This document shows positions 13,655 through 27,133 of a stretch of DNA of 64,000 nucleotides, one piece after another. The notes under the pieces were generated by a model. The model worked only from the letters and a program-made list of their open reading frames with translations. It was not told the origin of the DNA and searched no databases. Made by a program: the position numbers and the translations under genes. The number at the start of each line of letters is the position of its first letter. The stretch's first letter is position 1. Source of the stretch: Isoperla grammatica (lineage: Eukaryota; Arthropoda; Insecta; Plecoptera; Perlodidae); the NCBI GenBank assembly GCA_945910005.1, contig OX246743.1, forward strand, positions 10,150,587-10,214,586, read 5' to 3'.

Positions 13655-13765
13655 CTGTACTCTCAGTTACATGAACTAATTTCCAGTGGGGGGTGTTATA
13701 CCATTTCTAACGTGCTTCCTTGTTCTGACGGCGCCAAAATCACCGTTTTGACCAATGCCACAGAT
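13655..13765 (-). repeat. SINE-B body fragment
   Basis: The minus strand reads GGTGATTTTGGCGCCGTC, then AATGGTATAACACCCCCCAC, then GTAACTGAGAGTACAGAC. These align with the body of the 55.7-kb copy. The tRNA-like head is not recognisable. The plus open frame at 13583-13837 overlaps the fragment and is not a gene. Confidence 0.7.
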
Positions 13766-15249
13766 AAAGGGTTCTTGTGTGCCAGTCTAGGTGAATCAAT
13801 TCAAGTGAGATTTCAATTGAAAAAATTTGAAAACTAAGATTTAAATAAAACAAAAACACTCCGACAAAAACACACTTTGACACACCTATTCAGATGCACA
13901 CGATTTATGTAGTTTTTATGTCATGGCTAAAGTAAATGATTAATTAAAATTTGTCAAATCAGATAATAATGAATTAACGTGTGGGGCGATTTTTTAAAAA
14001 TAATAAACATTTGCCAATATATGCTAAAACGATTAATTACATTCAATCTAAACTGTGATAACATCTGGGATAGGCCAGTTAAGTTAAGGCTGAACTTGTT
14101 CAAGAACTTAAGTATATTCATGGAGCAAAGGCGAGGGGAACACATGGTGGACAGACTAACAAATCCCGTGGGAGATAATAATGAAAGAACAAACAATGAA
14201 AACCTAAGATAATTACTCTGTATTTACTCTAGCTGTACATAATTATTTACAACATACGACAAAACAAACGGAAGGACTTTAAAAAAGCTAAAGACAATTA
14301 AAATGACAAACCTACACGGAATGTATTATTAAGCAAGATATATGTACGATGTATATACGCGGCACACGTGCACCTCACAAGGTCATTCAGTAGGGTGACT
14401 GGGCGTGGTTATGTACCAACCACATGCCCTTTAAAAATTAAAAATTTCCCTAGGAAAAAAACACACACAGCACAATTATTATTATCACACACAAAGAAAA
14501 CGAAAAGATAAAAGTCTACAGGGAGTGGTCCAGCTGCAGAACTTCTGTAGGTGGTTAATTCTTTTAAACCCTACCGCTTTTGCATGACACAACTATTTTT
14601 ACATGATTTATCTTTGTTATAAGTCTCGTCATGTTTGCTGTTGGTTGGCTGTTGCATACGCGTTACCCGCCAAGTAGGTGTAGTATTGTTTGCACAAAAT
14701 TAATATATCGCCATTGTGATAATATGCAGATGTTTGTAGCATGAGTATGTGATCTTATTCCGTTGACGATTTCGATTACCATCTTTCGAAAGTACTTGTA
14801 TGGAAAAACGACAAATCACAGGCGAAGTAATGGCATTTTAGTGTCGCTTTTATCGTTGTTATGTAGTATCAAGGCCATTCTTATCACATGAGTTGATTTG
14901 TTTGCAATCTAGATATTTAATAACTCAATGATAATATGTAATTTATTACATTTTACATTATATTAGTTTATGAGATAGTTTAGTTAGACAAGATTATAAA
15001 CTAGATTATAAGAATTATGTTAAGTAATAATATATGCTGCTGCTACTGCCTGGGCCATTATATTACTGAGTTACGTGAAGCCTCATTGCCTGCTGCTCTG
15101 CATCTGCTCACATTATGAGCTACACAAATAATACTATTGTATTTATTGATAAAAAAATAACTTTCAACATTCCCCACAATGCAGTATAAATTGAATAGTT
15201 AATTTAAAACATAAACACATACATGAATAAAAAAATACATTTGTGGGCT
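13766..15249. other. Unassigned AT-rich DNA
   Basis: Nothing supported. Short frames at 13954-14212 lie opposite each other on the two strands and lack features. Confidence 0.5.
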
Positions 15250-15450
15250 ATAGTTTACCCACTCCGTTACCAGAACTGATTTTCAGTGTGAGAGGTGTAT
15301 GCGCTTCGTTGCTATGACGGCTCGAAAGTCACCGTTTACATGTACCAGTACCATGTAATACCATATAACGGATTAATGTCAAGACCGAAAGTAAGAAAAG
15401 AAAGCAGCCCACACCGAGAATCGAACCCTGACCATCTGCATTGGAAGCTG
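15250..15450 (-). repeat. SINE-B copy, inverted
   Basis: On the minus strand a B-box GGGTTCGATTCTC (near 15417-15429) precedes the SINE-B body: GTAAACGGTGACTTTCGAG, CCGTCATAGCAACGAAGC, then GGTAACGGAGTGGGTAAAC. An ACAAATGTATTTTTTTATT tail follows, with its end at about 15220. It is the best preserved body of the four copies. Confidence 0.75.
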
Positions 15451-15954
15451 AAATTTCTTGTGGTTTTCATATTGGGACTCCCTCCGTCTCAAGGTTATGA
15501 ACCCAAGAAATATAAATTGTCAGCATAAAACAACTAATTTATTAATCTCGTTGTTCGAAAGGTAGCTGCTATATTGATCAAGAATAACTATGGCTCTGAG
15601 GCACACGATAATCTCTCTGGCCAGGCCACATGTTACACAGCTGACTCTCATTGCAGCGACCAATCTGATGGAAAAAGGTTGGTGTAATGAATGTACTTAC
15701 TACTTAGAGTAGATAAGAGGGAAAACATCTGTTTGCCGCCGGCACTAATGTTATTACATGACACGTAACACACATACGGCGTATATCCGAAGACCTGACT
15801 GTGGTAAGTCTGATCTATACATAGATTATTATGTAAGAGTTGAAGATTATTTGTGATTATAACATTTTTATGTCAAAAACACATGTAAACGTTCATATAA
15901 CAAATCAAGATTTGAAACGTTACTTTGTGTCAAGATTTTTTAATTTACTTTTTA
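15451..15954. other. Unassigned DNA
   Basis: No gene or repeat recognised. Confidence 0.45.
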
Positions 15955-16262
15955 TACACCGTACTCCACAGCCAAGTCATAATATGACGTCGTCCAAATC
16001 AGATCTATCGCCGGGATCGTCATGAGGGGAATCTAGGTTAAGGGGGGAGGGGGTGTTAAAGGGTTAAGGATTGTGGGGGAGGGGTGGGGGGAGTTCAGGT
16101 CGTAAAAAGGGCCGACAAGTATGTAGAAGAAGATTACGAACGAAAGCTAGAAGAGGAAAGATGATGAATGCCATATGTGATAAATAAAGACATAGAAAAA
16201 TATATGCATAACAGCCGTATATGCGGGTACCGGTCACCACGAAAGGAACCCACCTTCCGCCT
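15955..16262 (+). repeat. Repeat family C copy
   Basis: It starts with a GTACTCCACAGCCAAGTCAT-like end and a TATGACGTCGTCCAAATCAG motif, followed by a G-rich middle and GGGCCGACAAG. It ends near CACCACGAAAGGAACCCACC. The 19.63-kb copy shares this whole order. The 52.5- and 58.6-kb copies share only the left part, so the family has two right-end types. No coding capacity is seen. Confidence 0.7.
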
Positions 16263-16267
16263 CGTTA

Positions 16268-16497
16268 GTTAACCAACATTCAACTCAAATAACAAATCCT
16301 TCGTCGGTGGAAAACTAAAATCTTCATAAATGCATTTATCATTCAAATTATCCCCAAAATGTTTTTTTTTTTTTTTTTTTTAGTTACCAACATTCAACTC
16401 AAATAACAAATCCTTCGTCGGTGGAAAACTAAAATCTTCATAAATGCATTTATCATTCAAATTATCCCCAAAATGTTTTTTTTTTTTTTTTTTTTAG
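16268..16497. repeat. 115-bp tandem duplication ending in T tracts
   Basis: Two copies (about 16268-16382 and 16384-16497) agree base for base apart from T-tract length. Each starts at ACCAACATTCAACTC and ends with about 19-20 T plus AGTTA. The near-identity implies a recent event. Confidence 0.92.
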
Positions 16498-16499
16498 TT

Positions 16500-16592
16500 A
16501 GTGGTAGGATTCTTGGTGCTTTACGTCTCTATAATTGAAATATGCAACGGAAAAAGACCTGCGCCCTAACCGCATGAGCCACCACGGATCAG
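16500..16592 (-). repeat. SINE-A fragment with internal deletion
   Basis: The body motif GGTGCTTTACGTCTC is followed almost directly by the head end (GACCTGCGCCCTAACCGC, then ATGAGCCACCACGGA), so the B box and the body middle are missing. It lies directly next to a fuller copy in the same orientation. Confidence 0.7.
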
Positions 16593-16728
16593 AAAATGGG
16601 GGTTGATAGATGAAGATAAAGGAGAATCACAGAAAAACATGAGTAGGCCTATGCGGGATTCGAATCCACGTCCCTATAGCCATACGCTTAGGACCTGCAC
16701 CCCAACCGCATGAGCTGCCGCGGACAAG
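16593..16728 (-). repeat. SINE-A copy, head and partial body
   Basis: The minus strand has the head from CCGCGGCAGCTCATGCGG through the B box GGATTCGAATCC region (near 16657-16670, as ATGCGGGATTCGAATCC on plus), then the GATAGATGAAGATAAAGG body. The distal body is absent. Confidence 0.75.
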
Positions 16729-19060
16729 GCTAGGGGGGGGGGATTGGTGATCAGACAGACTGACAGACAGAAGACAGTCAGACAGATGAAATATAAATTA
16801 TTCTAGCATTATGGAATCGTATGCGACGTGGGAGTTCGACGAGCCACCGCCAGGGGATGTATGGACGTTGCACATTTACTATCGCCCAAGGGTGTCAGTA
16901 TGTATGTTTATGATTTGTATCGTTTAACAAAAGCAATTTAGTGATTAGAATAATAAATAAATTTAAAAGTAGTTGTAGGACTTTAGAATATACTTATCTT
17001 CTGGCTATAAGGAAGGCTATAGACACGCCTGTGATTGCAACTTGCGACAAGGAAAAAGGAGGAAAACGAGAAAACTAAAGCTAAAGAAAGAAAAGAAAAG
17101 AAAAGAAAAGAAAAGAAAAGAGAAGAAAATTCATTCATAGCTACCTTGAACACGAATATTATTTAACTAAAAAACTAATTATAAGGAATAAAAATGGTAA
17201 GTGCACTCTAATGATTGCTAATGATTTTTATGATTGTTAATGTTAATTGTTGGCGTCAAACTAGTGATGAAGAAACAAGAAACAGACAACCGGATAGCTC
17301 AACAAAGCTACGTCAGCCAGTGCCCTAAGAGAAGGTTACAACTAAAGAATGTGGACACATGATAATCATCAACTTTTTGTAAAAGATTCATAGAACGATG
17401 ATTGGACTAATGATTGATCAGGTCCCTTATCGAAATCGACACTGTGAAGTCAAATCGAACTCTAGACGAAGCATAACAAGAAATAAGTGAGTGAGAGAGC
17501 GAGAGAGAGAGAGAAGAAGAAGAGAGCGAGAGAGAGAGAAACCTTCTTCAATCCTCACCGAACCGTGAATTCAGTCTCCTCCTATAACGACTCTCAAGAA
17601 ACTTTACTCCCCAAACAAAATTGGATACTTTTACGATACGTTTAAGGGCTGTTCATATTGCTATAACATTTTTAAAATGTAGATGCTGTGCTGCTATTAC
17701 GTTTCCTAAAAATAGGGATAATCTTTGGGAAATCTTTGAAACTTGTTGAGAACGAGTTTTCACGCCGTAATTTTGTTGGGCGACTTTCGAATTTACATTT
17801 TATACGTGCAGTGAAGTAGTTAAACAGTTTATTTGTGTGATACTGGATGAAATCAGGAAGAAGTATCGAAAGTGGAAAATGAACACAGCTAGAGAGTAAT
17901 ATCGAAGCGAATATTGGGGAAATATGATATTAGGAACGATGGGGGAAGAAGCTGAGTGAAAGTGAGGATTTTCTACTCATCGTCTGTATTAACGTTGTTA
18001 TTTGTTTAATGTGATTTTTGCGTTAAAAAGATTCGAAGATATAACGCCAGTGCTTTGCAACATCGGCCGTGGTTTAGGCTAGGCTGAGATGGTGTCATGT
18101 TTCAAGGTATAAGATGATCTCAACAGAAGGTTTGATTCAGTGTAATATTCGATCATACGACTCTGAACAGTTACACAACCGAACAGAAGACATTGAGTCA
18201 TTTTCTCGACATAACATGCGATCAAACGTATCTGTACTGGTACCAGTATTAACCTGTGGCATCCCACTTTTGAATAACCATAACTCTGCAATTAATTTGA
18301 AGAAATGTACTTCAATGTTCAACTTCAAGCATGGCTTAATTTGGGAAAAGGAACACGTAGGAATATTTTTCTTCGACTAAACTTTGAACCCCTCCCTTCC
18401 ATTTACAGTACTTGTCTATAACACATGAGATTAAAGTAACGAGAATAATTAAAAATAAGAATAAAACGCAAATTTTACTACCACTGTAATAAAATAATGT
18501 AATGTAGTAAAAACATAAAAATTGTTTTGTTGGCCGGAGAGTACCAAAGGTATTTCATTACTTTAACCATTGTAGAATTATGTATACACTAAAAGTCTAA
18601 AATACTAACACCACCAACATCTACATACAATCCGCAACATACTGTCCGAAACTTTGACCCTTCGGAGTGAATCCACTGAGGAACCAAATCACATGACAAG
18701 TTTTCGCTGCGTTTTATGGTCGCCGGTACCACAAGGATAGGAAGTGGCAGTAATGACATTTAAATAAGAGAGCATTGTGAACGGAACCCCAATACCTCAG
18801 AAATATACTTAAAATTATATATTCCGGTTATATCACGGCAATTACTCACCACACAACTTGTCTCATCCATAATCTTTTCGTTATTCCTCCATATCATCAT
18901 CATTATTGTCAGAACAGCAGAGAAACCAGTTGACATGCATCTAGCAACAACTCAGTTTACTGCTGCAACGCGAAGCAAAAAACGAAAAAAACGTATAAAA
19001 CAACAACGACAAAAAAACGCGATTCTACAAACCTGAAACTTGCAAAACTCGCTTTTGAAA
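16729..19060. other. Unassigned DNA with simple repeats
   Basis: It holds a short AAAAG pentamer tract (about 17085-17128) and GA-rich runs (about 17490-17540). The overlapping open frames around 18079-18380 on both strands have no conserved features and I do not call them. Confidence 0.5.
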
Positions 19061-19118
19061 ACCTGTGAGCTAGCTCGCTAGAATTCATCGTAATAAATAG
19101 CTTTAACCTGGGTTCGAA
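19061..19118 (+). repeat. tRNA-like polymerase III box pair, possible SINE head
   Basis: A possible A box (TGAGCTAGCTCGCTAG) lies about 34 bases before a consensus B box GGGTTCGAAGCC. A cloverleaf is not convincing and no known SINE body follows, so this may be chance or a worn SINE head. Confidence 0.3.
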
Positions 19119-19629
19119 GCCGGTGTGTTCCGCTCGCGTTCAGGTCAACCACTCTTGCCACGTTAACGAACGCACCGTCGTCATTTTAAGTAATTAACCG
19201 GTGTAATAACGCTATATATCCATTTAAGACCAGACTAGACGCTTATCAAGGGCACGACCCATTACTTCTAAGAATATAGTTTCAGGTGGGGAGTATAAAA
19301 ACGCAGCTAGTTTCAACCGAAACGGGTAGCGCGTTTACCGGTAAAATTCAATATATACGACGCACTTGTGATTCCGCAGCCGTGTGTATTTTTACAAAGA
19401 ACTCGACTATTAAACTAGTCTGACTTAAAGCGGAATACGATGACGAATAACAAATCCTAAGGCTCATTCATGAGTTTAATTAAAAAGTGTACCGTGCGTT
19501 TACTGACCTTAGCTTCGTGAATGAACAACGGTTTTCAGTCGATGATGATTCAGCGCAGATCAAGAATATGAGGCTGATGTTTGATTGAATGGAGTACAGG
19601 GAAGATAATTGGAGTAGTTCTTTCAACAA

Positions 19630-19905
19630 ACAACTCGGTCATATTAGAGTGTCAACCGAATCAGTTCCATCACACATCGCCGGGGTCATTATAAGGGGAC
19701 TCCAGTTGGGGGGGGGGGGGGGGGGGGGCGTTTAGGTCGCAAACAGGGCCGACAAGAATGTAAAAGAATGAGAAAGCTGGAAGAGGTAGGAGGCCATATT
19801 ATGTGATGGTGGTAATGGGATGAATGAAGAGATCACACTCAAATGCACGAGATACTTCCTTGCGGACACCCTCACCACGAGGGGTGACCCACCTTGACCT
19901 GTAAT
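19630..19905 (+). repeat. Repeat family C copy
   Basis: It aligns with the 15.96-kb copy: GTCATAT near the left, CAACCGAATCAG, then a run of about 20 G, GGGCCGACAAG, AAGCTGGAAGAGG and CACCACGAGGGGTGACCCAC. It lies about 140 bases downstream (in minus-strand gene sense) of the exon at 20046-20172. Confidence 0.7.
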
Positions 19906-20045
19906 ATACGACCTAAAGGAGTATTCAGAAGTGGGATGACATCCTTTCAATACTTGTAAAGATATGTTTGATTCAATTATTGCAGGGATATGAGTGTTCA
20001 GAAGAGCGATATACATGATACATGTGGCAAGTTAAAGAGTCTTAC

Positions 20046-20172
20046 CTCATCGGGGTTGTTGATATGGTTGCCCAAGGTGACAACTTCCAAGGCCACGTCT
20101 TTAGGGGTGTCCAACTCCTCGGCCCGGCAATACAATCCCTCCGACAGGAAGTATGACTCGGAGCTGGTCAGC
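20046..20172 (-). CDS. Internal coding exon, unrecognised protein
   Basis: On the minus strand a pyrimidine tract and acceptor TTCTTCCTTTGCAG are followed by 127 open bases and a strong donor GAG|GTAAGA. The exon completes one codon with its first base and then encodes 42 residues, beginning LTSSESYFLSEGLYC and ending VVTLGNHINNPDE. It is entered in phase 2 and left in phase 0. Residue use (balanced acidic, Ser and Leu, GC-rich third positions) contrasts with the AT-rich surroundings, which supports real coding. I do not recognise the protein. Neighbouring exons were not found in this window, so the flanking introns would be long. The upstream intron holds the 38-bp satellite right up to the splice site. 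Confidence 0.72.
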
Positions 20173-20200
20173 CTGCAAAGGAAGAACATTGCTGTTAGGT
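20151..20200 (-). promoter_or_regulatory. 3' splice site and branch point of the exon
   Basis: Minus-strand order: CCTAAC branch-point match, about 22 bases, a pyrimidine run, then TTTGCAG and the exon. The CCTAAC and TTCTTCCT parts are identical to the 38-bp satellite unit that begins here. Confidence 0.65.
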
Positions 20201-23200
20201 ATTGTTGCCGGTGAACAGGAAGAAAATTGCTGTTAGGTATTGTTGCCGTAGAACAGGAAGAACATTGCTGTTAGGTATTGTTGCCGTAGAACAGGAAGAA
20301 CATTGCTGTTAGGTATTGTTGCGTGGAACAGGAAGAACATTGCTGTTAGGTATTGTTGCCGTAGAACAGGAAGAACATTGCTGTTAGGTATTGTTGCGTG
20401 GAACAGGAAGAACATTGCTGTTAGGTATTGTTGCCGTAGAACAGGAAGAACATTGATGTTAGGTATTGTTGCGTGGAACAGGAAGAACATTGCTGTTAGG
20501 TATTGTTGCCGTAGAACAGGAAGAACATTGCTGTTAGGTATTGTTGCGTGGAACAGGAAGAACATTGCTGTTAGGTATTGTTGCCGTAGAACAGGAAGAA
20601 CATTGCTGTTAGGTATTGTTGCCGTAGAACAGGAAGAACATTGCTGTTAGGTATTGTTGCCGTAGAACAGGAAGAACATTGCTGTTAGGTATTGTTGCCG
20701 TAGAACAGGAAGAACATTGCTGTTAGGTATTGTTGCCGTAGAACAGGAAGAACATTGCTGTTAGGTATTGTTGCGTGGAACAGGAAGAACATTGCTGTTA
20801 GGTATTGTTGCCGTAGAACAGGAAGAACATTGCTGTTAGGTATTGTTGCCGTAGAACAGGAAGAACATTGCTGTTAGGTATTGTTGCCGTAGAACAGGAA
20901 GAACATTGCTGTTAGGTATTGTTGCCGTAGAACAGGAAGAACATTGCTGTTAGGTATTGTTGCCGTAGAACAGGAAGAACATTGCTGTTAGGTATTGTTG
21001 CCGTAGAACAGGAAGAACATTGCTGTTAGGTATTGTTGCCGTAGAACAGGAAGAACATTGCTGTTAGGTATTGTTGCCGTAGAACAGGAAGAACATTGCT
21101 GTTAGGTATTGTTGCCGTAGAACAGGAAGACATTGCTGTTAGGTATTGTTGCCGTAGAACAGGAAGGTCATTGCTGTTAGGTATTGTTGCCGTAGAACAG
21201 GAAGACATTGCTGTTAGGTATTGTTGCCGGTGAACAGGAAGAACATTGCTGTTAGGTATTGTTGCCGTAGAACAGGAAGAACATTGCTGTTAGGTATTGT
21301 TGCCGTAGAACAGGAAGAACATTGCTGTTAGGTATTGTTGCCGTAGAACAGGAAGACATTGCTGTTAGGTATTGTTGCCGGTGAACAGGAAGAACATTGC
21401 TGTTAGGTATTGTTGCCGTAGAACAGGAAGAACATTGCTGTTAGGTATTGTTGCCGTAGAACAGGAAGAACATTGCTGTTAGGTATTGTTGCCGTAGAAC
21501 AGGAAGAACATTGCTGTTAGGTATTGTTGCCGTAGAACAGGAAGACATTGCTGTTAGGTATTGTTGCCGGTGAACAGGAAGAACATTGCTGTTAGGTATT
21601 GTTGCCGTAGAACAGGAAGAACATTGCTGTTAGGTATTGTTGCCGTAGAACAGGAAGAACATTGCTGTTAGGTATTGTTGCCGTAGAACAGGAAGAACAT
21701 TGCTGTTAGGTATTGTTGCCGTAGAACAGGAAGACATTGCTGTTAGGTATTGTTGCCGGTGAACAGGAAGAACATTGCTGTTAGGTATTGTTGCCGTAGA
21801 ACAGGAAGAACATTGCTGTTAGGTATTGTTGCCGTAGAACAGGAAGACATTGCTGTTAGGTATTGTTGCCGTAGAACAGGAAGAACATTGCTGTTAGGTA
21901 TTGTTGCCGTAGAACAGGAAGACATTGCTGTTAGGTATTGTTGCCGTAGAACAGGAAGAACATTGCTGTTAGGTATTGTTGCCGTAGAACAGGAAGAACA
22001 TTGCTGTTAGGTATTGTTGCCGTAGAACAGGAAGAACATTGCTGTTAGGTATTGTTGCCGTAGAACAGGAAGAACATTGCTGTTAGGTATTGTTGCCGTA
22101 GAACAGGAAGAACATTGCTGTTAGGTATTGTTGCCGTAGAACAGGAAGAACATTGCTGTTAGGTATTGTTGCCGTAGAACAGGAAGAACATTGCTGTTAG
22201 GTATTGTTGCCGTAGAACAGGAAGAACATTGCTGTTAGGTATTGTTGCCGTAGAACAGGAAGAACATTGCTGTTAGGTATTGTTGCCGTAGAACAGGAAG
22301 ACATTGCTGTTAGGTATTGTTGCCGTAGAACAGGAAGAACATTGCTGTTAGGTATTGTTGCCGTAGAACAGGAAGAACATTGCTGTTAGGTATTGTTGCC
22401 GGTGAACAGGAAGAACATTGCTGTTAGGTATTGTTGCCGTAGAACAGGAAGAACATTGCTGTTAGGTATTGTTGCCGTAGAACAGGAAGAACATTGCTGT
22501 TAGGTATTGTTGCCGTAGAACAGGAAGACATTGCTGTTAGGTATTGTTGCCGGTGAACAGGAAGAACATTGCTGTTAGGTATTGTTGCCGTAGAACAGGA
22601 AGAACATTGCTGTTAGGTATTGTTGCCGTAGAACAGGAAGAACATTGCTGTTAGGTATTGTTGCCGTAGAACAGGAAGAACATTGCTGTTAGGTATTGTT
22701 GCCGTAGAACAGGAAGACATTGCTGTTAGGTATTGTTGCCGGTGAACAGGAAGAACATTGCTGTTAGGTATTGTTGCCGTAGAACAGGAAGAACATTGCT
22801 GTTAGGTATTGTTGCCGTAGAACAGGAAGAACATTGCTGTTAGGTATTGTTGCCGTAGAACAGGAAGAACATTGCTGTTAGGTATTGTTGCCGTAGAACA
22901 GGAAGACATTGCTGTTAGGTATTGTTGCCGGTGAACAGGAAGAACATTGCTGTTAGGTATTGTTGCCGTAGAACAGGAAGAACATTGCTGTTAGGTATTG
23001 TTGCCGTAGAACAGGAAGACATTGCTGTTAGGTATTGTTGCCGTAGAACAGGAAGAACATTGCTGTTAGGTATTGTTGCCGTAGAACAGGAAGACATTGC
23101 TGTTAGGTATTGTTGCCGTAGAACAGGAAGAACATTGCTGTTAGGTATTGTTGCCGTAGAACAGGAAGAACATTGCTGTTAGGTATTGTTGCCGTAGAAC

Positions 23201-24038
23201 AGGAAGAACATTGCTGTTAGGTATTGTTGCCGTAGAACAGGAAGAACATTGCTGTTAGGTATTGTTGCCGTAGAACAGGAAGAACATTGCTGTTAGGTAT
23301 TGTTGCCGTAGAACAGGAAGAACATTGCTGTTAGGTATTGTTGCCGTAGAACAGGAAGAACATTGCTGTTAGGTATTGTTGCCGTAGAACAGGAAGAACA
23401 TTGCTGTTAGGTATTGTTGCCGTAGAACAGGAAGAACATTGCTGTTAGGTATTGTTGCCGTAGAACAGGAAGAACATTGCTGTTAGGTATTGTTGCCGTA
23501 GAACAGGAAGAACATTGCTGTTAGGTATTGTTGCCGTAGAACAGGAAGAACATTGCTGTTAGGTATTGTTGCCGTAGAACAGGAAGAACATTGCTGTTAG
23601 GTATTGTTGCCGTAGAACAGGAAGAACATTGCTGTTAGGTATTGTTGCCGTAGAACAGGAAGAACATTGCTGTTAGGTATTGTTGCCGTAGAACAGGAAG
23701 ACATTGCTGTTAGGTATTGTTGCGTGGAACAGGAAGAACATTGCTGTTAGGTATTGTTGCCGTAGAACAGGAAGAACATTGCTGTTAGGTATTGTTGCCG
23801 TAGAACAGGAAGAACATTGCTGTTAGGTATTGTTGCCGTAGAACAGGAAGAACATTGCTGTTAGGTATTGTTGCCGTAGAACAGGAAGACATTGCTGTTA
23901 GGTATTGTTGCCGTAGAACAGGAAGAACATTGCTGTTAGGTATTGTTGCCGTAGAACAGGAAGACATTGCTGTTAGGTATTGTTGCCGTAGAACAGGAAG
24001 AACATTGCTGTTAGGTATTGTTGCCGTAGAACAGGAAG
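20180..24038. repeat. 38-bp satellite in the intron, ~100 copies
   Basis: The unit is AACATTGCTGTTAGGTATTG plus TTGCCGTAGAACAGGAAG. Some units are 36-37 bp because of missing bases (GAAGACATTG for GAAGAACATTG, or TTGCGTGG for TTGCCGTAG). A CCGGTG variant at 21227, 21378, 21567 and 21756 recurs at 22399, 22550, 22739 and 22928, so a 1172-bp block has been duplicated. Every unit carries on the minus strand a CCTAAC branch-point match and a TTCTTCCTGTTC pyrimidine run. Long open frames here are repeat artefacts. Confidence 0.96.
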
Positions 24039-24140
24039 AACGCCAGGAAACTGTTGAGTTTCGTTGAATCAGTGTGCGGGAAAGGGCAGAAGATAAGGAT
24101 CTGAGGTCAATAACAATATTAGTAGGTAGAAGCTCTTACA
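24039..24140. other. Short unique spacer
   Basis: About 100 bases of unique sequence separate the 38-bp satellite from the AAT microsatellite. Nothing is recognised in it. Confidence 0.5.
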
Positions 24141-25709
<1,569 letters not shown>

Positions 25710-25715
25710 TAATAA

Positions 25716-27130
25716 TTAGATGAGCGTAGCGAAGCGGAGTGAATCTCTCCATACAACTCGATCGGCGCTTTGTCTGTGTGTCTGTATGTATGTATGTATG
25801 TCTGTATGTGCGCTAAATTTTGTTCGTCGCGCACAGGTCAAACGGCTTGACGTATTTGGCTGAATTCTTCGCGCAACGTTTATAACTACAAAACTCGATG
25901 CTGTTAACATAACCAGCAAAATTCGTCAAAATGCCAACCTACAAAAAATTAATTACTGAAAAATAAAATTTGTTAATTTATTTAATTAAATGAAAACTTA
26001 CAAACGGATTTAAATAATGTTTCACATGTAGGTTTATATCAACAGTACCAACAATTGACAAAACTTTTAAAATTGTACGTTTATCCGCCATGTTATAAAA
26101 AAATATTGTTTATTTACAACAATAATTTCTTCATTTTTACAGTGTTCCGCCGATATGATTTGCATTTGCGGACTTTTGCAATTAGATGCACATAGTATAC
26201 ACCAAAAATAGCGTACGTAACAATACGTATGCAATAATATTTGGAATTTCGATAGCTGTCATAGAATGGCTGCAATGACGTAAGATGCCAACCTACAAAA
26301 AAATAACAACTGAAACACATGTTTTGTTATTTATTTAATTAAATTAAAACTTACACACCGATATCAATAATTTTTCATATGTAAGTCCACATCAATAGTA
26401 CCAACACTCGACAACAGTTTCAAAATTGTAGCTTTAACCGCCATGTTATAAACAAATATTGTTTATTTACGGCAGTAATTTTCTTCGTTTTTACAGTGTT
26501 CCACCGATATGATTCGCATTTGCGGACCGTTAAAGTAAGATGAACATAGTATGCTGCCGAAATGGCTTACGCAGTCAGACCTTTCTCACTATGTATTTGG
26601 ATTTTCGATAGCTATCATAGAATGGCTACAATGACGTGTTATGTTTTATGACTTTCACGGGAAAAATGCAAACGTTAACAGCGAACTTGGTCGACCAATT
26701 TAAAAGCTTTTTATTATGATTTAAAACGCAGTTATTGTATAATTAAACAATATTACATTTTAGATATAATCTGTATCTACATTATGAAACTTTCCATACA
26801 CTGATAGGTTTAATAGTTTATGAATTAGAGTTTATTGAGTAGACCAAGGTCGAATGAACTAATGCGGAAATCCATTGAAAAATCAACTTGAAGGTTTTAA
26901 TTTATTTAAATAAAACTTCTCAACGGATTTAAATAATATTTCGTGCAATTATTAGCAACATTATCGAGAAATAATGTACACAAATTCTAAGATTGTTACT
27001 TAAACCGCCATCTTGGAAACAAGAATTTTGTTTATTATAAAGGTTTTTTTTGTAAGAGTAATGATATTCAAAAGATTTGTTTGATTTACAAAAAAAATCG
27101 CTCATCTGGCAACGCGGAGCGTTTTCCTAG
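25716..27130 (+). mobile_element. Helitron-like copy 2
   Basis: Complete, 1415 bp, with hairpin and CTAG, followed by the spacer TAA. Its 5' microsatellite is of the TGTATGTCTG type. Confidence 0.85.
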
Positions 27131-27133
27131 TAA

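Noticed and set aside
20180..24038. CRISPR or centromeric satellite
   Set aside because: No spacers. The unit matches the neighbouring splice region and is far shorter than a nucleosome-length centromeric unit.
20233..24067. Tandem-repeat proteins from the 38-bp array
   Set aside because: Three units make 114 bases, which keeps frames open on both strands. The array lies in an intron.
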